Notes under the pieces: generated by a model | Seen by the model: only the letters and a program-made list of their open reading frames with translations | Told to the model about the DNA's origin: nothing | Databases searched by the model: none | Translations under genes and position numbers: made by a program | Source: Pseudarthrobacter chlorophenolicus A6 | GTDB taxonomy: Bacteria; Actinomycetota; Actinomycetes; Actinomycetales; Micrococcaceae | Direction: 5' to 3' | DNA length: 64,000 nt | NCBI RefSeq assembly: GCF_000022025.1 | Contig: NC_011881.1 | Coordinates: 1-64,000, forward strand | In this document: piece after piece, positions 17,279 to 25,329 of the stretch | How the letters are laid out: each line of letters opens with the position of its first letter | How positions within the stretch are numbered: position 1 is the stretch's first letter

Positions 17279-17565
17279 TTTGGGTTGATGTCCCTGGCCA
17301 GATAGGCAGCCGCCCGGCGCAGAATCTCGTTCTCCTGCTCCAACAGGCGGTTCCGCTTCTTCAACTCCCGCACCTCAGCCGACTCCGCCGCCGCTGGGCT
17401 GGTCCCGGAGTCCTTACGCTCAGCGATAGCGATCCAGCGCTTCAACGTCGTGACCGAAAGCCCAAAATCCTTCGCAATCTGCGCCAGCGGCGCCTCGCCC
17501 TTGCGGGCCACATCAATAACATCCTGGCGGAACTCCGCCCCATAAGCCGTGGGCATGGTCAACAT
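17275..17565 (-). CDS. IS3-family transposase, OrfA (HTH)
   Basis: A 96-residue protein with a helix-turn-helix (LAQIAKDFGLSVTTLKRWI) and a C-terminal leucine-zipper-like coiled coil (ELKKRNRLLEQENEILRRA), the standard OrfA layout. It lies upstream of OrfB inside the element. Confidence 0.93.
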   Translation of the reverse strand: MLTMPTAYGAEFRQDVIDVARKGEAPLAQIAKDFGLSVTTLKRWIAIAERKDSGTSPAAAESAEVRELKKRNRLLEQENEILRRAAAYLARDINPK

Positions 17566-17717
17566 CCTTCCACGAGCACAAGCTCGCTAGGTCAAGGAGT
17601 CAACAAAACCGGGGGCAGTCCCGGGCAACTTAGGCTCGTTTGGCACGTCCTTGGGGAGTTGAAATCAAATGGTCCCTGTTACCTCGCTCGCTTCCTCTTG
17701 AGATGGCCCTTTTGTCA

Positions 17718-17733
17718 GGGGTTTACCCCTAGG
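17718..17733. other. Short perfect palindrome AGGGGT-TT-ACCCCT region
   Basis: This lies between the IS right end and the 131-residue gene. It could be a small terminator or operator, and may belong to the displaced 5' region of the TIR gene. Confidence 0.35.
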
Positions 17734-17798
17734 CTCCCTTCATGCACACGTTCGGGTGCCCGCGTTACTCTTGGACCAGCGGGGATGGGGGCAACAAA

Positions 17799-18194
17799 AT
17801 GTACGGACGGTCTGACGAGGACTGGGACGAACTGGTCAGGGTGGGTCACGATTTCCTGATTGACGTGGCGCGAAGGCGCAGGTACACCACTTACACCGAG
17901 CTCGATGCGGTCCTGCGGCGCCGCACTGGCCTCAGAGGCTTTGACTTCAACCAAGTAGAAGAGCGTGCGGCGCTGGGATATTTGCTTGGCAGGATTGTCG
18001 ATGAGGATCGCAAGTTGAACCCTTCACTGATGATCTCGTCCCTAGTTATCTACCTAAACGCGAACGATGCGGGCAGCGGCTTCTATGCGAAGGCTCGTGA
18101 GGTCGACCTGCTCAAAAACGGCATGGACAAGGACGAGTTCTGGATTCGTCAGGTGAAGGCAGTTCACGAAAGATATGGTCGCACCCACGCCTGA
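17799..18194 (+). CDS. Conserved hypothetical protein (131 residues)
   Basis: The product has a compact pattern (YTTYTELDAVLRRRTGL, ERAALGYLLGRIVDED, MISSLVIYLNANDAGSGFY, FWIRQVKAVHERY) that I recall from several uncharacterised actinobacterial proteins; function unknown. The ATG at 17799 follows GGGGG at 8-12 bases; an earlier in-frame ATG at 17742 has no ribosome-binding site. It is divergent from the TIR gene across the IS, so before insertion the two probably shared a divergent promoter region. Confidence 0.6.
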   Translation: MYGRSDEDWDELVRVGHDFLIDVARRRRYTTYTELDAVLRRRTGLRGFDFNQVEERAALGYLLGRIVDEDRKLNPSLMISSLVIYLNANDAGSGFYAKAREVDLLKNGMDKDEFWIRQVKAVHERYGRTHA

Positions 18195-18688
18195 CCGTAA
18201 AGATGTGGTGCCAAAGGGACTTACCTGCTCCTGAATCACGAACATCCCATGGAATTCATGTCTCATCTATGGATCCTTTAACTGGACGCCTCCAGGCCAC
18301 TTCGGAGATGTCTGCCAATGCTGCGGAAACGCCCGGCGTAGCGCAATCTGTTATGCGAGCTTCTTTGTCTCATTAATCTGTCTCACCCAGCTATTCTCAA
18401 GTAGAAGAAAAAATGACCTTTATCGAGACGAAAGGACGGCATGACGCGACTGGGTTATTGTCAGTTTTCGAAGTCGGCTGCACGGAATGTCCAAAGTCGT
18501 CTGCACAGCCCGCACCCATTGATCCCTGGACTTGAACTGTCTTGCATCGCTAGGGATTCGAGGCACTGAGGTTATGAGACACAGGAATTCAACTCTCCCG
18601 TAAGGGGATCCTGTACCGGCAACTGGGATGCATCGGTAGTGGAGAGCGCCTGACCGATCACCGTGGTTGCCGTGCTTAGGGCCGGGCG
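18195..18688. other. Gene-free stretch at the left edge of the metal island
   Basis: I see no convincing coding frame in these ~490 bases. It contains resolvase-type half-sites at 18459-18507 and short degenerate sequence on either side, consistent with a junction between the defence region and the metal-resistance island. Confidence 0.5.
18459..18507. other. Solitary resolvase-type (res-like) site
   Basis: Two directly repeated half-sites end in AAGTCGGCTGCAC (to 18483) and AAGTCGTCTGCAC (to 18506). The first, beginning TGTCA, matches in inverted orientation the sequence at 44599-44624 just before the second resolvase gene. The pattern resembles res sites of Tn3-family transposons. No transposase gene is next to it. 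Confidence 0.6.
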
Positions 18689-19116
18689 TCAGCTTCGCCG
18701 GGCTTGCTCGCCAGTTATCGCCAAGAAACGGCCCGCACGTCGAAAGTCACGGGCAACGAACCCAAGGCCTATGACCAATCCTGCCGCGCCGATGGTCATG
18801 AACCACCCGAACGGCTGTCTCCACGTCTAGCGAAATTTACGGCTTGAGGAATGAAGATGAGCGGGATCATTGGTTGCACCAGTAGCTGGGTGGCAACGTT
18901 CTTGCGAAGTTGCACCGCAGCGGCCCTGACGACCGGAAGGTGCTCGATATCTAGTGGTGCTTTTCCCGTGATCTGCCGGCGGATGCGCTTTCGTTCGTCG
19001 CTCTCCAAAGAGAGCAGCACGTCGATTCTTCCGGACTGCACAGCCGGCACAACTTTCTTCGCGTTGTAGATCAGGCCGCCAATCCAAGGCAGTACATGCG
19101 GCGAGTGAAATCCCAA
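18689..19116 (-). pseudogene. Frameshifted remnant of a small membrane protein gene
   Basis: The minus-strand frame from 19116 gives a 106-residue product with a hydrophobic segment (LLVQPMIPLIFIPQAVN) that ends at 18796. A second frame starting at 18799 continues with another hydrophobic segment (MTIGAAGLVIGLGFVARDF) to 18689. The two together look like one two-helix membrane protein split by a frameshift. There is no clear ribosome-binding site. Family unknown. Confidence 0.4.
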
Positions 19117-19396
19117 GTGCCAGAAGGTTAGGTCCTTTGTCTGCAGTATTCGGGAAAAATCAGGGCTCCAATTGCTGCCCCACAGCCACGGAGAGTGCAG
19201 TCCAAGCGGGCAGTAACGGGTGTAATACCTCTTTATGGCCTCCCGTTGTCCTGGACGCCTTCGGCTCGTCGCATGGCCACTGTCCGGCCCTCGTTGGACT
19301 CGGCCATAAGATCGTCAATGCCGCTCATTGCTGCACAGTTGGCGCAGAATGCCTTGCGAACGGTCGTTCCCGTACTCCGTGCCTGAGGCGGAGTTC
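19117..19396. other. Degenerate stretch between remnant gene and merR
   Basis: Only short unconvincing frames are present. A plus-strand frame ending at 19386 looks like the tail of a decayed gene, but I cannot assign it. Confidence 0.35.
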
Positions 19397-19789
19397 TTAA
19401 AGATAGCTGCAGATTTGGTCGGGATCACATTTCCTGGGGTCGCCGGCGGCCGCGGTGTCGTGGAATTCCGCGACTGCTGCGCGGAGGGCGGTAAGTTCGG
19501 CGATCTGGGCGTCGAGGTCAGCGAGTTGCCGGGCGAGCAGATCCCTGACATGGGTGCAGGGGGCGGTGCCATGGTCACGGACGGTGAGGATGTCACTGAT
19601 CTGGGCCAGGGTTAGGCCCGCGGCGCGGCCCCTGCGGATGAATTCAAGCCGCGTGATGGCTTCGCCGCCGTAGTCGCGGTATCCGTTGGTAGCGCGATGG
19701 GCGGGCGGGAGAAGTCCCCGGTCCTCGTAGAACCGAAGGGTCTTGGTGGTCATGCCTGCAGCCGCTGCGGCCTCACCGATACGCATCAT
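19397..19789 (-). CDS. merR: MerR-family metal-responsive regulator of the mer operon
   Basis: A 130-residue MerR-type protein with an N-terminal winged helix (MRIGEAAAAAGMTTKTLRFYEDRGLLPP), a dimerisation helix and three cysteines (Cys78, Cys121, Cys127) placed like the Hg-binding triad of MerR, ending KCDPDQICSYL. It is divergent from the HMA-merA-merB operon and should repress, then activate on Hg(II), the promoter at 19833-19864. Two adjacent ATGs (19789 and 19786) follow AGGAG; either may be used. Confidence 0.9.
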   Translation of the reverse strand: MMRIGEAAAAAGMTTKTLRFYEDRGLLPPAHRATNGYRDYGGEAITRLEFIRRGRAAGLTLAQISDILTVRDHGTAPCTHVRDLLARQLADLDAQIAELTALRAAVAEFHDTAAAGDPRKCDPDQICSYL

Positions 19790-19832
19790 GTGCTCCTGCT
19801 GTAGATGTTTGGTCGCTGTGTTGAACCACTGC

Positions 19833-19864
19833 TTGACATTCCATTATAGGGGAAGGTTGAGAAT
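19833..19864 (+). promoter_or_regulatory. MerR operator and divergent mer promoters
   Basis: TTGACA at 19833 and a GAGAAT-like -10 about 19-20 bases on give the long spacer typical of MerR promoters. The dyad ACATTCC...GGAAGGT lies between them. On the opposite strand TATAAT (19843-19848) provides a -10 for merR. Confidence 0.8.
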
Positions 19865-19987
19865 GGGGATACGGCAAAGCCGGCCCATTATCGGGACCGG
19901 CACTGTAAGCCGGGTCGACGTCATTTCGGCCGGCGCTTTGCCTGTAACGGCACCCTTTCCAAACCTACTTTTGCCCGGGGATACAAG

Positions 19988-20299
19988 ATGACTACCCACG
20001 CCTCACCCGCTTCCCTCGCCGCTCCGGCTGATGATCGCCAGGACTGGCAGACGCGTGTTCTTTCCGTGCCCGGCTTGGACGGCGCCGCACCCATTGGCGG
20101 GGGCTGCTGCGCTATCGCGGCCGATGACGCAGTCCGCGAGGAACTTGAGAGCTGGCCCGGAATCACGGTCGAAAATATCGATTCCGCGGCCGAAATCGTG
20201 ACGGTCCGGTTGCAGCGCGGTGAGAGCGGGCGGCTCGCTGATGCCGTAGAGGCAGTACGTGACCTCGGTTTTCCGGGCGCCGGCGCCACTACCCTTTGA
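19988..20299 (+). CDS. HMA-like metal-binding protein with Cys-Cys pair
   Basis: A 103-residue soluble protein: a flexible N-terminus, then a ferredoxin-like region with GGGCCAIAADD (Cys40-Cys41) and a C-terminal half (ENIDSAAEIVTVRL...LGFPGAG) shaped like heavy-metal-associated domains. The usual CxxC is replaced by CC. First gene of the mer operon; it probably binds Hg(II) in the cytoplasm and hands it to MerA. Function inferred from position and fold resemblance. Confidence 0.7.
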   Translation: MTTHASPASLAAPADDRQDWQTRVLSVPGLDGAAPIGGGCCAIAADDAVREELESWPGITVENIDSAAEIVTVRLQRGESGRLADAVEAVRDLGFPGAGATTL

Positions 20300-20409
20300 C
20301 CAAGCGGTTGGGGCCTTATTGGTTCACCGCTCTCTTGACCTTGCCCTGTAGGTCAATGTGCAGACTGGGCATTGAACGGCATTGTCCTCTATGACTATAG
20401 GAAGATCTC

Positions 20410-21858
20410 ATGACTGAAGCAGCAGCAGCGTTTGATTATGATCTGGCAGTGATCGGCTCAGGCGGCGGTGCGTTCGCCGCCGCGATCAGAGCCACCAACC
20501 TGGGCAAGCGGGTGCTGATGGTGGAGCGGTCCACCGTCGGCGGGACTTGCGTGAATACCGGTTGTGTTCCCTCCAAGGCGCTGTTGGCAGCGGCGGAGGC
20601 GCGGCATGTGGCACTGGATGCCTCCGGCCGGTTCCCCGGGATCAGCACTACATCCGAACCGGTCGATATGGCCGCGCTCATCGAGGGAAAACGTTCCCTG
20701 GTGGAGACGATGCGAGCCGACAAGTACGTGGACCTGGCCGCCGAGTACGGGTGGGAGTTGCGCCAGGGCAACGCCGCGTTCGCCGGCAGTCCGCAGGAAC
20801 CGGTTTTGGAAGTCACTGGAGCGGATGGTGCCCGCAGTGAAGTGCGCGCCGAGCACTATCTGGTTGCGACCGGCTCGACCCCCTGGGCGCCTCCGATCGA
20901 GGGCCTTCAGGATGTCGAGTATCTGACCTCGACCACGGCCATGGAACTGGACGAGGTACCGGAATCACTGCTGGTGTTCGGCGGCGGATACGTGGCGCTG
21001 GAACAGGCCCAGCTTTTCGCCCGCCTCGGGTCCAAGGTCACCATGCTGGTCCGTTCCCGCCTGGCCTCGGCCGAGGAACCGGAAGCGTCCCGGGCCCTGA
21101 TGAGCGTTTTCGCCGACGAGGGTATACGCGTCGTCCGCCGTGCCACGGTTTCCGCGGTGCACACCGACCCAGCCACCGGGGAAGTCGTCGCAACCGCGAC
21201 GGTCTCCGGCGGGCAGGAACAATTCCGGGCCACCCGGCTCCTCGTGGCCATGGGCCGGCGCCCGGTCACCGAGGGTCTTAACCTGGACATCGTGGGCGTG
21301 AAGACCGGGGATCGCGGCGAAGTCCTAGTCCAGGACACGCTGGCGAGCACCAACCCCAGGATCTGGGCCGCCGGGGACGTGACAGGGCACCGGGAATTCG
21401 TCTATGTCGCAGCCTCGCACGGCACCCTGATGGTGGAGAACGCATTCAACCAGGTCGGCCGCGAGGTCGACTACCGGCACCTGCCCCGGGTCACCTTCAC
21501 CAGCCCAGCCCTGGCCGCTGTCGGCATGACCGACAAGGAAGCCAACGAGGCGGGCATCCGCTGCGAATGCCGGGTCCTGCCGCTGGAATACGTGCCCCGT
21601 GCCCTCGTAAACCGTGACACCCGCGGGTTCATCAAGATCGTCGCCGACAACAGCACCGGCCGGATCGTGGGCATCACGGCCGTGGGTAAGGAAGCCGGTG
21701 ACCTGGCCGCGGCCGGCGTGTACATCCTGGAGGCCGGGATGACCGTGGATCAGGTCGCGAACCTCTGGTCCCCGTACCTGACGATGGCCGAAGGTATCAA
21801 AATCGCCGCCCAGTCCTTCAAAACGGACGTCTCCAAACTCTCCTGCTGCGCCTCCTGA
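20410..21858 (+). CDS. merA: Mercuric reductase MerA
   Basis: A 482-residue flavoprotein that reduces Hg(II) to Hg(0) with NADPH. It has the FAD-binding GSGGGAFAAA, the redox motif GGTCVNTGCVPSK (Cys47, Cys52), the NADPH-binding GGGYVALEQAQ, AAGDVTGH, and the C-terminal Cys479-Cys480 pair (SCCAS) that delivers mercury to the active site. It lacks the N-terminal HMA domain of many MerA proteins; the preceding small gene may supply it. The ribosome-binding site AGGAAG lies 7 bases before the ATG. Confidence 0.97.
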   Translation: MTEAAAAFDYDLAVIGSGGGAFAAAIRATNLGKRVLMVERSTVGGTCVNTGCVPSKALLAAAEARHVALDASGRFPGISTTSEPVDMAALIEGKRSLVETMRADKYVDLAAEYGWELRQGNAAFAGSPQEPVLEVTGADGARSEVRAEHYLVATGSTPWAPPIEGLQDVEYLTSTTAMELDEVPESLLVFGGGYVALEQAQLFARLGSKVTMLVRSRLASAEEPEASRALMSVFADEGIRVVRRATVSAVHTDPATGEVVATATVSGGQEQFRATRLLVAMGRRPVTEGLNLDIVGVKTGDRGEVLVQDTLASTNPRIWAAGDVTGHREFVYVAASHGTLMVENAFNQVGREVDYRHLPRVTFTSPALAAVGMTDKEANEAGIRCECRVLPLEYVPRALVNRDTRGFIKIVADNSTGRIVGITAVGKEAGDLAAAGVYILEAGMTVDQVANLWSPYLTMAEGIKIAAQSFKTDVSKLSCCAS

Positions 21859-21898
21859 CCCTTTTCCCGTCAACCTCAAAAACTCGAAGGAACAAATC

Positions 21899-22564
21899 AT
21901 GACGAACGACATTAGCCACGTTACTGAACGCCTCGCCACCGGGGAGACCGGCATGCAGCCCTGGCTGTGGTTGCCGCTGATGAAGCTCCTCGCCCTGGGT
22001 GACCCGGTCGACATCGCGGACCTTGCCGCCGCGACCGGGCGGCCCGTCGAGGAAATCCGCGCGGCGCTTGAGGCCATGGCCGACACCGAATACGACGGTT
22101 CAGGCCGGATCGTCGGGCAGGGCCTGACTCAGCGTCCCACGCAGCACCGCTTCGAAGTCGGCGGCGAACAGCTCTACACCTGGTGCGCACTCGACACCCT
22201 GATTTTCCCGACCCTCCTCGGCGCCCCCGCCCGGATCGAGTCCGCCTACAAATCAACCGGAACACCGGTTCGGGTGCGCGTTGACAGCTCCGGTGTCACC
22301 AGCGTCGAACCGGCTACAGCCGTGGTCTCCCTGGTCAACCCGGAGGACATGAGCTCGGTCCGGTCCTCCTTCTGCAACCAGGTCCACTTCTTCGCCTCAC
22401 CCGATGAGGCAGGACCATGGCTCGAAAACCACCCCGAAGGGACGGTCATCCCCGTCGAGGAGGCATACCGGCTCGCGTCCACCATGGCCGACCAAATGCT
22501 CGCCGGGACCACCAGCCAGAACAGGGAAAAACCGGGCAACGGAGCGCAAAGCTGCAGCTGCTGA
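21899..22564 (+). CDS. merB: Organomercurial lyase MerB
   Basis: A 221-residue enzyme that cleaves the carbon-mercury bond. The catalytic residues Cys96, Asp99 (TWCALD) and Cys159 (SSFCNQVHFF) fall at exactly the numbers used for the classic MerB. The N-terminal winged-helix-like region is present, and the end carries CSC. It follows merA by 40 bases, so the operon should confer broad-spectrum resistance, including to organomercurials. Confidence 0.96.
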   Translation: MTNDISHVTERLATGETGMQPWLWLPLMKLLALGDPVDIADLAAATGRPVEEIRAALEAMADTEYDGSGRIVGQGLTQRPTQHRFEVGGEQLYTWCALDTLIFPTLLGAPARIESAYKSTGTPVRVRVDSSGVTSVEPATAVVSLVNPEDMSSVRSSFCNQVHFFASPDEAGPWLENHPEGTVIPVEEAYRLASTMADQMLAGTTSQNREKPGNGAQSCSC

Positions 22565-22632
22565 CGCCCCCCGCCCCCGGCGCCCTCCCACAGCGCCGGA
22601 CCCGTCTGGTTCGAAAGGCCCACCCCTTCGGT

Positions 22633-23271
22633 ATGAAACAGCGTTGGATGACCCTGACCGTCACAGCACTGGCTGCCTTGGCCCTTGCCGGGTGTTCCGG
22701 TACCGCGTCGTCCTCGGCGCCGGGGACGACCTCGGCCGTGGCGCCTGGCGTACCCGCGTCGGCCCCCCCTCCCACCGGGCCGTCCGCGACCAGCTGGGCG
22801 CTGGATCCTGCCGGGGCGGCCGGGAGGATCGAGGCCGCAGGGCTGCAGGTCCTCACGGCCGAGGGAACGGCGGAACATTTTCATGCCCACCTAGACGTCG
22901 TCGTGCACGGCAAACCCGTCACGGTTCCCGGGGGCATCGGGGTCACCCTCGGCCCGGACGGTAAACCCAACGGCATTTCCCCCCTGCACACCCACGACAC
23001 CTCGGGAATCATCCACATCGAAGCCCCCACGGCCGGCCAGCGCTACACCCTGGGCCAGCTCCTGCAGGAATGGGGAATGCTCGGCGGCACCGGATGTATC
23101 GGCCCGGACTGCAGCTCCGAAGCGGACAAGTGGACGGTGTACGTCAACGGAAAGATCAAGACGTGGGACGTGACAGGTGTTGCCCTGGCCGCCCATGACC
23201 GGATCGCGCTGGTGTACGGGAAAGAGCCGGCTTTCATCGATCCGAACTACACATTCCCGGCCGGGCTCTGA
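22633..23271 (+). CDS. Lipoprotein with His-rich conserved domain
   Basis: A 212-residue exported lipoprotein: basic start, hydrophobic segment and lipobox LAGC (Cys21), then a Ser/Pro-rich linker and a globular domain with HFHAHLD, PLHTHDTSG and IIHIEAP, plus two cysteines in CIGPDC. The histidine clusters suggest metal binding on the outer face of the membrane. It is the third enzyme-side gene of the mer cluster. The start at 22633 is chosen for the signal sequence; no strong ribosome-binding site is seen. Confidence 0.75.
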   Translation: MKQRWMTLTVTALAALALAGCSGTASSSAPGTTSAVAPGVPASAPPPTGPSATSWALDPAGAAGRIEAAGLQVLTAEGTAEHFHAHLDVVVHGKPVTVPGGIGVTLGPDGKPNGISPLHTHDTSGIIHIEAPTAGQRYTLGQLLQEWGMLGGTGCIGPDCSSEADKWTVYVNGKIKTWDVTGVALAAHDRIALVYGKEPAFIDPNYTFPAGL

Positions 23272-23403
23272 ACGGCGGGACCGCCTTCCGCCACACCTTG
23301 AGCGCACAGGAGAGGGTATGCCCCGGAATCGGGGACCCTGCTCCGGGTCCGGGAAGCTCGACCAGAACCTTGAAAGACCGATGACGACTGAAGGGTAGAA
23401 GCG

Positions 23404-24753
23404 ATGGACGACCATTTTGATGTTGCGGTACTGGGCATGGGGCCAGGCGGAGAGGTCGCCGCCGGGCGGCTGCTGAAGGCCGGGAAAAAGATCGCGGTCA
23501 TCGAGCGGGAGCTTATCGGCGGGGAATGCGCGTACTGGGCGTGCATACCGTCCAAAACCGTGCTCAGGCCGCCGGAGGCGCGCACGGAAGTGCAAAGGGC
23601 GGCCGGGGTGTCCGGGGCGGAGCTGGACTGGTCGGAAACCAGCGGCTACCGCGATTACATGATCAGGCATCTTGATGACAAGGACCAGATCGACGGCTAT
23701 GCCCGCCAAGGGGCTGAGGTAATCAAAGGTGAGGCCCGGATCACCGGACCCGGGCGTATCCTGGCCGGGGACCGGGAACTGAGCGCCGACCACATCATCA
23801 TCGCCACGGGCTCGGACCCTGTCCTTCCGACCCTGGAGGGCCTTGATCAGATCACGGCCTGGACAAACCGGGAGACCTACACGGCCACGACACTCCCGGA
23901 GCGGGCTGTGATAATCGGCGGCAGCGCCGTCGGGGTTGAGACGGCCACGTTCCTGGCCCGTTTCGGCGTCAAGGTCACTCTGATCCACCGCGGGGACCGG
24001 CTCTTGGGGCGTGAAGAATCCCGGGCCGGGGAACTGGCATATCAGTATCTGCCCGAGGCCGGGGTCGAGATCCGGCTGGGAGTCACCGCCCGCCGGGGCC
24101 GCCGGGAAGGGGACCAGAGCGTCCTTGACCTCGACGACGGGACCGAGGTGGCCGGCGACGTCGTCGTCTTCGCCACGGGCCGCACCCCGCGCACGCAGGG
24201 TCTTGGCTTCGAGCATGCAGGAGTGGTCCTGGGTGACCGCGGCCAGGTGCAGGTTGATGAACATTGCCGGGCCGGCGAGAACGTGTGGGCGATTGGGGAC
24301 GTCACCGGCATCATGCCCTTCACCCATGTCGCGAAATACCAAGGCCGGATCGCGGCCGACGCGATCCTCGGCACACCCCGGAAGGCCTTCTACGAAGGTA
24401 TTCCGCGGGTCGTGTTCGCCGACCCCGAAATCGCCGCCGCCGGCCTCACTCTGGACCAGGCCGGACGACGGGGCCTGAAAACGGCTGCGGCCGAAATCGA
24501 CCTCGCCGCCGCGATCACCCGGCCCTGGACCTACGAACGGGACCCGCGCGGGCACCTGGGTCTGCTGGCCGATACCGACCGCAAGGTCCTGATCGGTGCC
24601 TGGGCGGTGGCCCCGATGGCCGGGGAATGGATCCATCAGGCCTCCCTGGCCATCCGGGCGCAGATTCCCATCGAGACCTTGAGGGACCAGGTCGCCCAGT
24701 ACCCGACGTATCACGAGGCGTACCAGGCTGCCCTGGACAAACTCGAGATCTAG
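23404..24753 (+). CDS. Pyridine nucleotide-disulfide oxidoreductase (second MerA-like flavoprotein)
   Basis: A 449-residue FAD/NAD(P) disulfide reductase with GMGPGGEVAAG, the redox motif GGECAYWACIPSK (Cys42, Cys47), GGSAVGVETA and AIGDVTGIMP. It resembles dihydrolipoamide dehydrogenase-like proteins but lacks the C-terminal Cys pair of MerA. The substrate is unknown; given the neighbours it may regenerate a thiol carrier. The ATG follows GAAGGGTAG. Confidence 0.85.
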   Translation: MDDHFDVAVLGMGPGGEVAAGRLLKAGKKIAVIERELIGGECAYWACIPSKTVLRPPEARTEVQRAAGVSGAELDWSETSGYRDYMIRHLDDKDQIDGYARQGAEVIKGEARITGPGRILAGDRELSADHIIIATGSDPVLPTLEGLDQITAWTNRETYTATTLPERAVIIGGSAVGVETATFLARFGVKVTLIHRGDRLLGREESRAGELAYQYLPEAGVEIRLGVTARRGRREGDQSVLDLDDGTEVAGDVVVFATGRTPRTQGLGFEHAGVVLGDRGQVQVDEHCRAGENVWAIGDVTGIMPFTHVAKYQGRIAADAILGTPRKAFYEGIPRVVFADPEIAAAGLTLDQAGRRGLKTAAAEIDLAAAITRPWTYERDPRGHLGLLADTDRKVLIGAWAVAPMAGEWIHQASLAIRAQIPIETLRDQVAQYPTYHEAYQAALDKLEI

Positions 24754-24822
24754 CGCCGCCGAACACCCCGGGACGCTGGTCCCGGGGAACCCGGAACATG
24801 CAACTTCCAGGGAGGGATCATC

Positions 24823-25329
24823 ATGAAGGTCACTGAAGCACTCGAAGACCTGGCTATCGCCTGGGTCGCCGGCTACGTGGGGACCAAGGCCATGGAACCG
24901 GTCAGCATGAAACTCTACGAGCTGGAGTCCGAACAGGACCGGGCCCGGGAAGACGCCGCCCGGCCCGGGCCACCCTATGAGCTGGCAGCGAAGAAAATTT
25001 TCGGCGCGGCGGGGATGGTGCTGGAGGGAAAGGCCTTGGAACGGGCCTCGATGTTCATGCACTACGGCCTCGCGCTGAGCTGGTCGCCCCTGTATGTGCT
25101 GCTGCGCCGTAAAACCCACATGAGCCCTCTGGGTGCGGGCCTGGCCACGGGCACGGCGATGTCGTTGATCGCCGATGAAATGCTGACGCCCCTGGCGGGG
25201 TTCAGCGCCCCGAACCGGGATTACCCCCTCGTGACGCACCTGCGCGGTTTCGTCGCACACCAGGTGTTCGGGCTCGCGGTCGCCGCGACCTGCGAGACAC
25301 TCTGGGCCTTGCGCGGGCACCGCCCGTGA
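24823..25329 (+). CDS. YagU/DUF1440-like membrane protein
   Basis: A 168-residue protein with several hydrophobic segments (around 10-20, 77-92, 102-117 and 145-160) and an N-terminal region AWVAGYVGTKAMEPVSMKLYE, reminiscent of the YagU/DUF1440 family of inner membrane proteins. It has a strong GGGAGG ribosome-binding site and overlaps the following gene by four bases. Role in the mer cluster unknown. Confidence 0.6.
   Translation: MKVTEALEDLAIAWVAGYVGTKAMEPVSMKLYELESEQDRAREDAARPGPPYELAAKKIFGAAGMVLEGKALERASMFMHYGLALSWSPLYVLLRRKTHMSPLGAGLATGTAMSLIADEMLTPLAGFSAPNRDYPLVTHLRGFVAHQVFGLAVAATCETLWALRGHRP

Larger units (their letters stand above)
16377..17625. mobile_element. IS3-family insertion sequence with GGG target duplication
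   Basis: Near-identical inverted ends beginning GGGACTGCCCC (left, from 16380) and its mirror (right, ending 17622) enclose two transposase frames. GGG occurs on both sides (16377-16379 and 17623-17625), consistent with a 3-bp target duplication. The element is about 1.24 kb and appears intact, so it may still be active. Confidence 0.9.

Noticed and set aside
22891..25320. 809-codon minus-strand open frame opposite the flavoprotein genes
   Set aside because: It is antisense to well-supported merA-type and membrane protein genes, has low-complexity Gly/Pro/Arg composition and no motif; a high-GC shadow frame.
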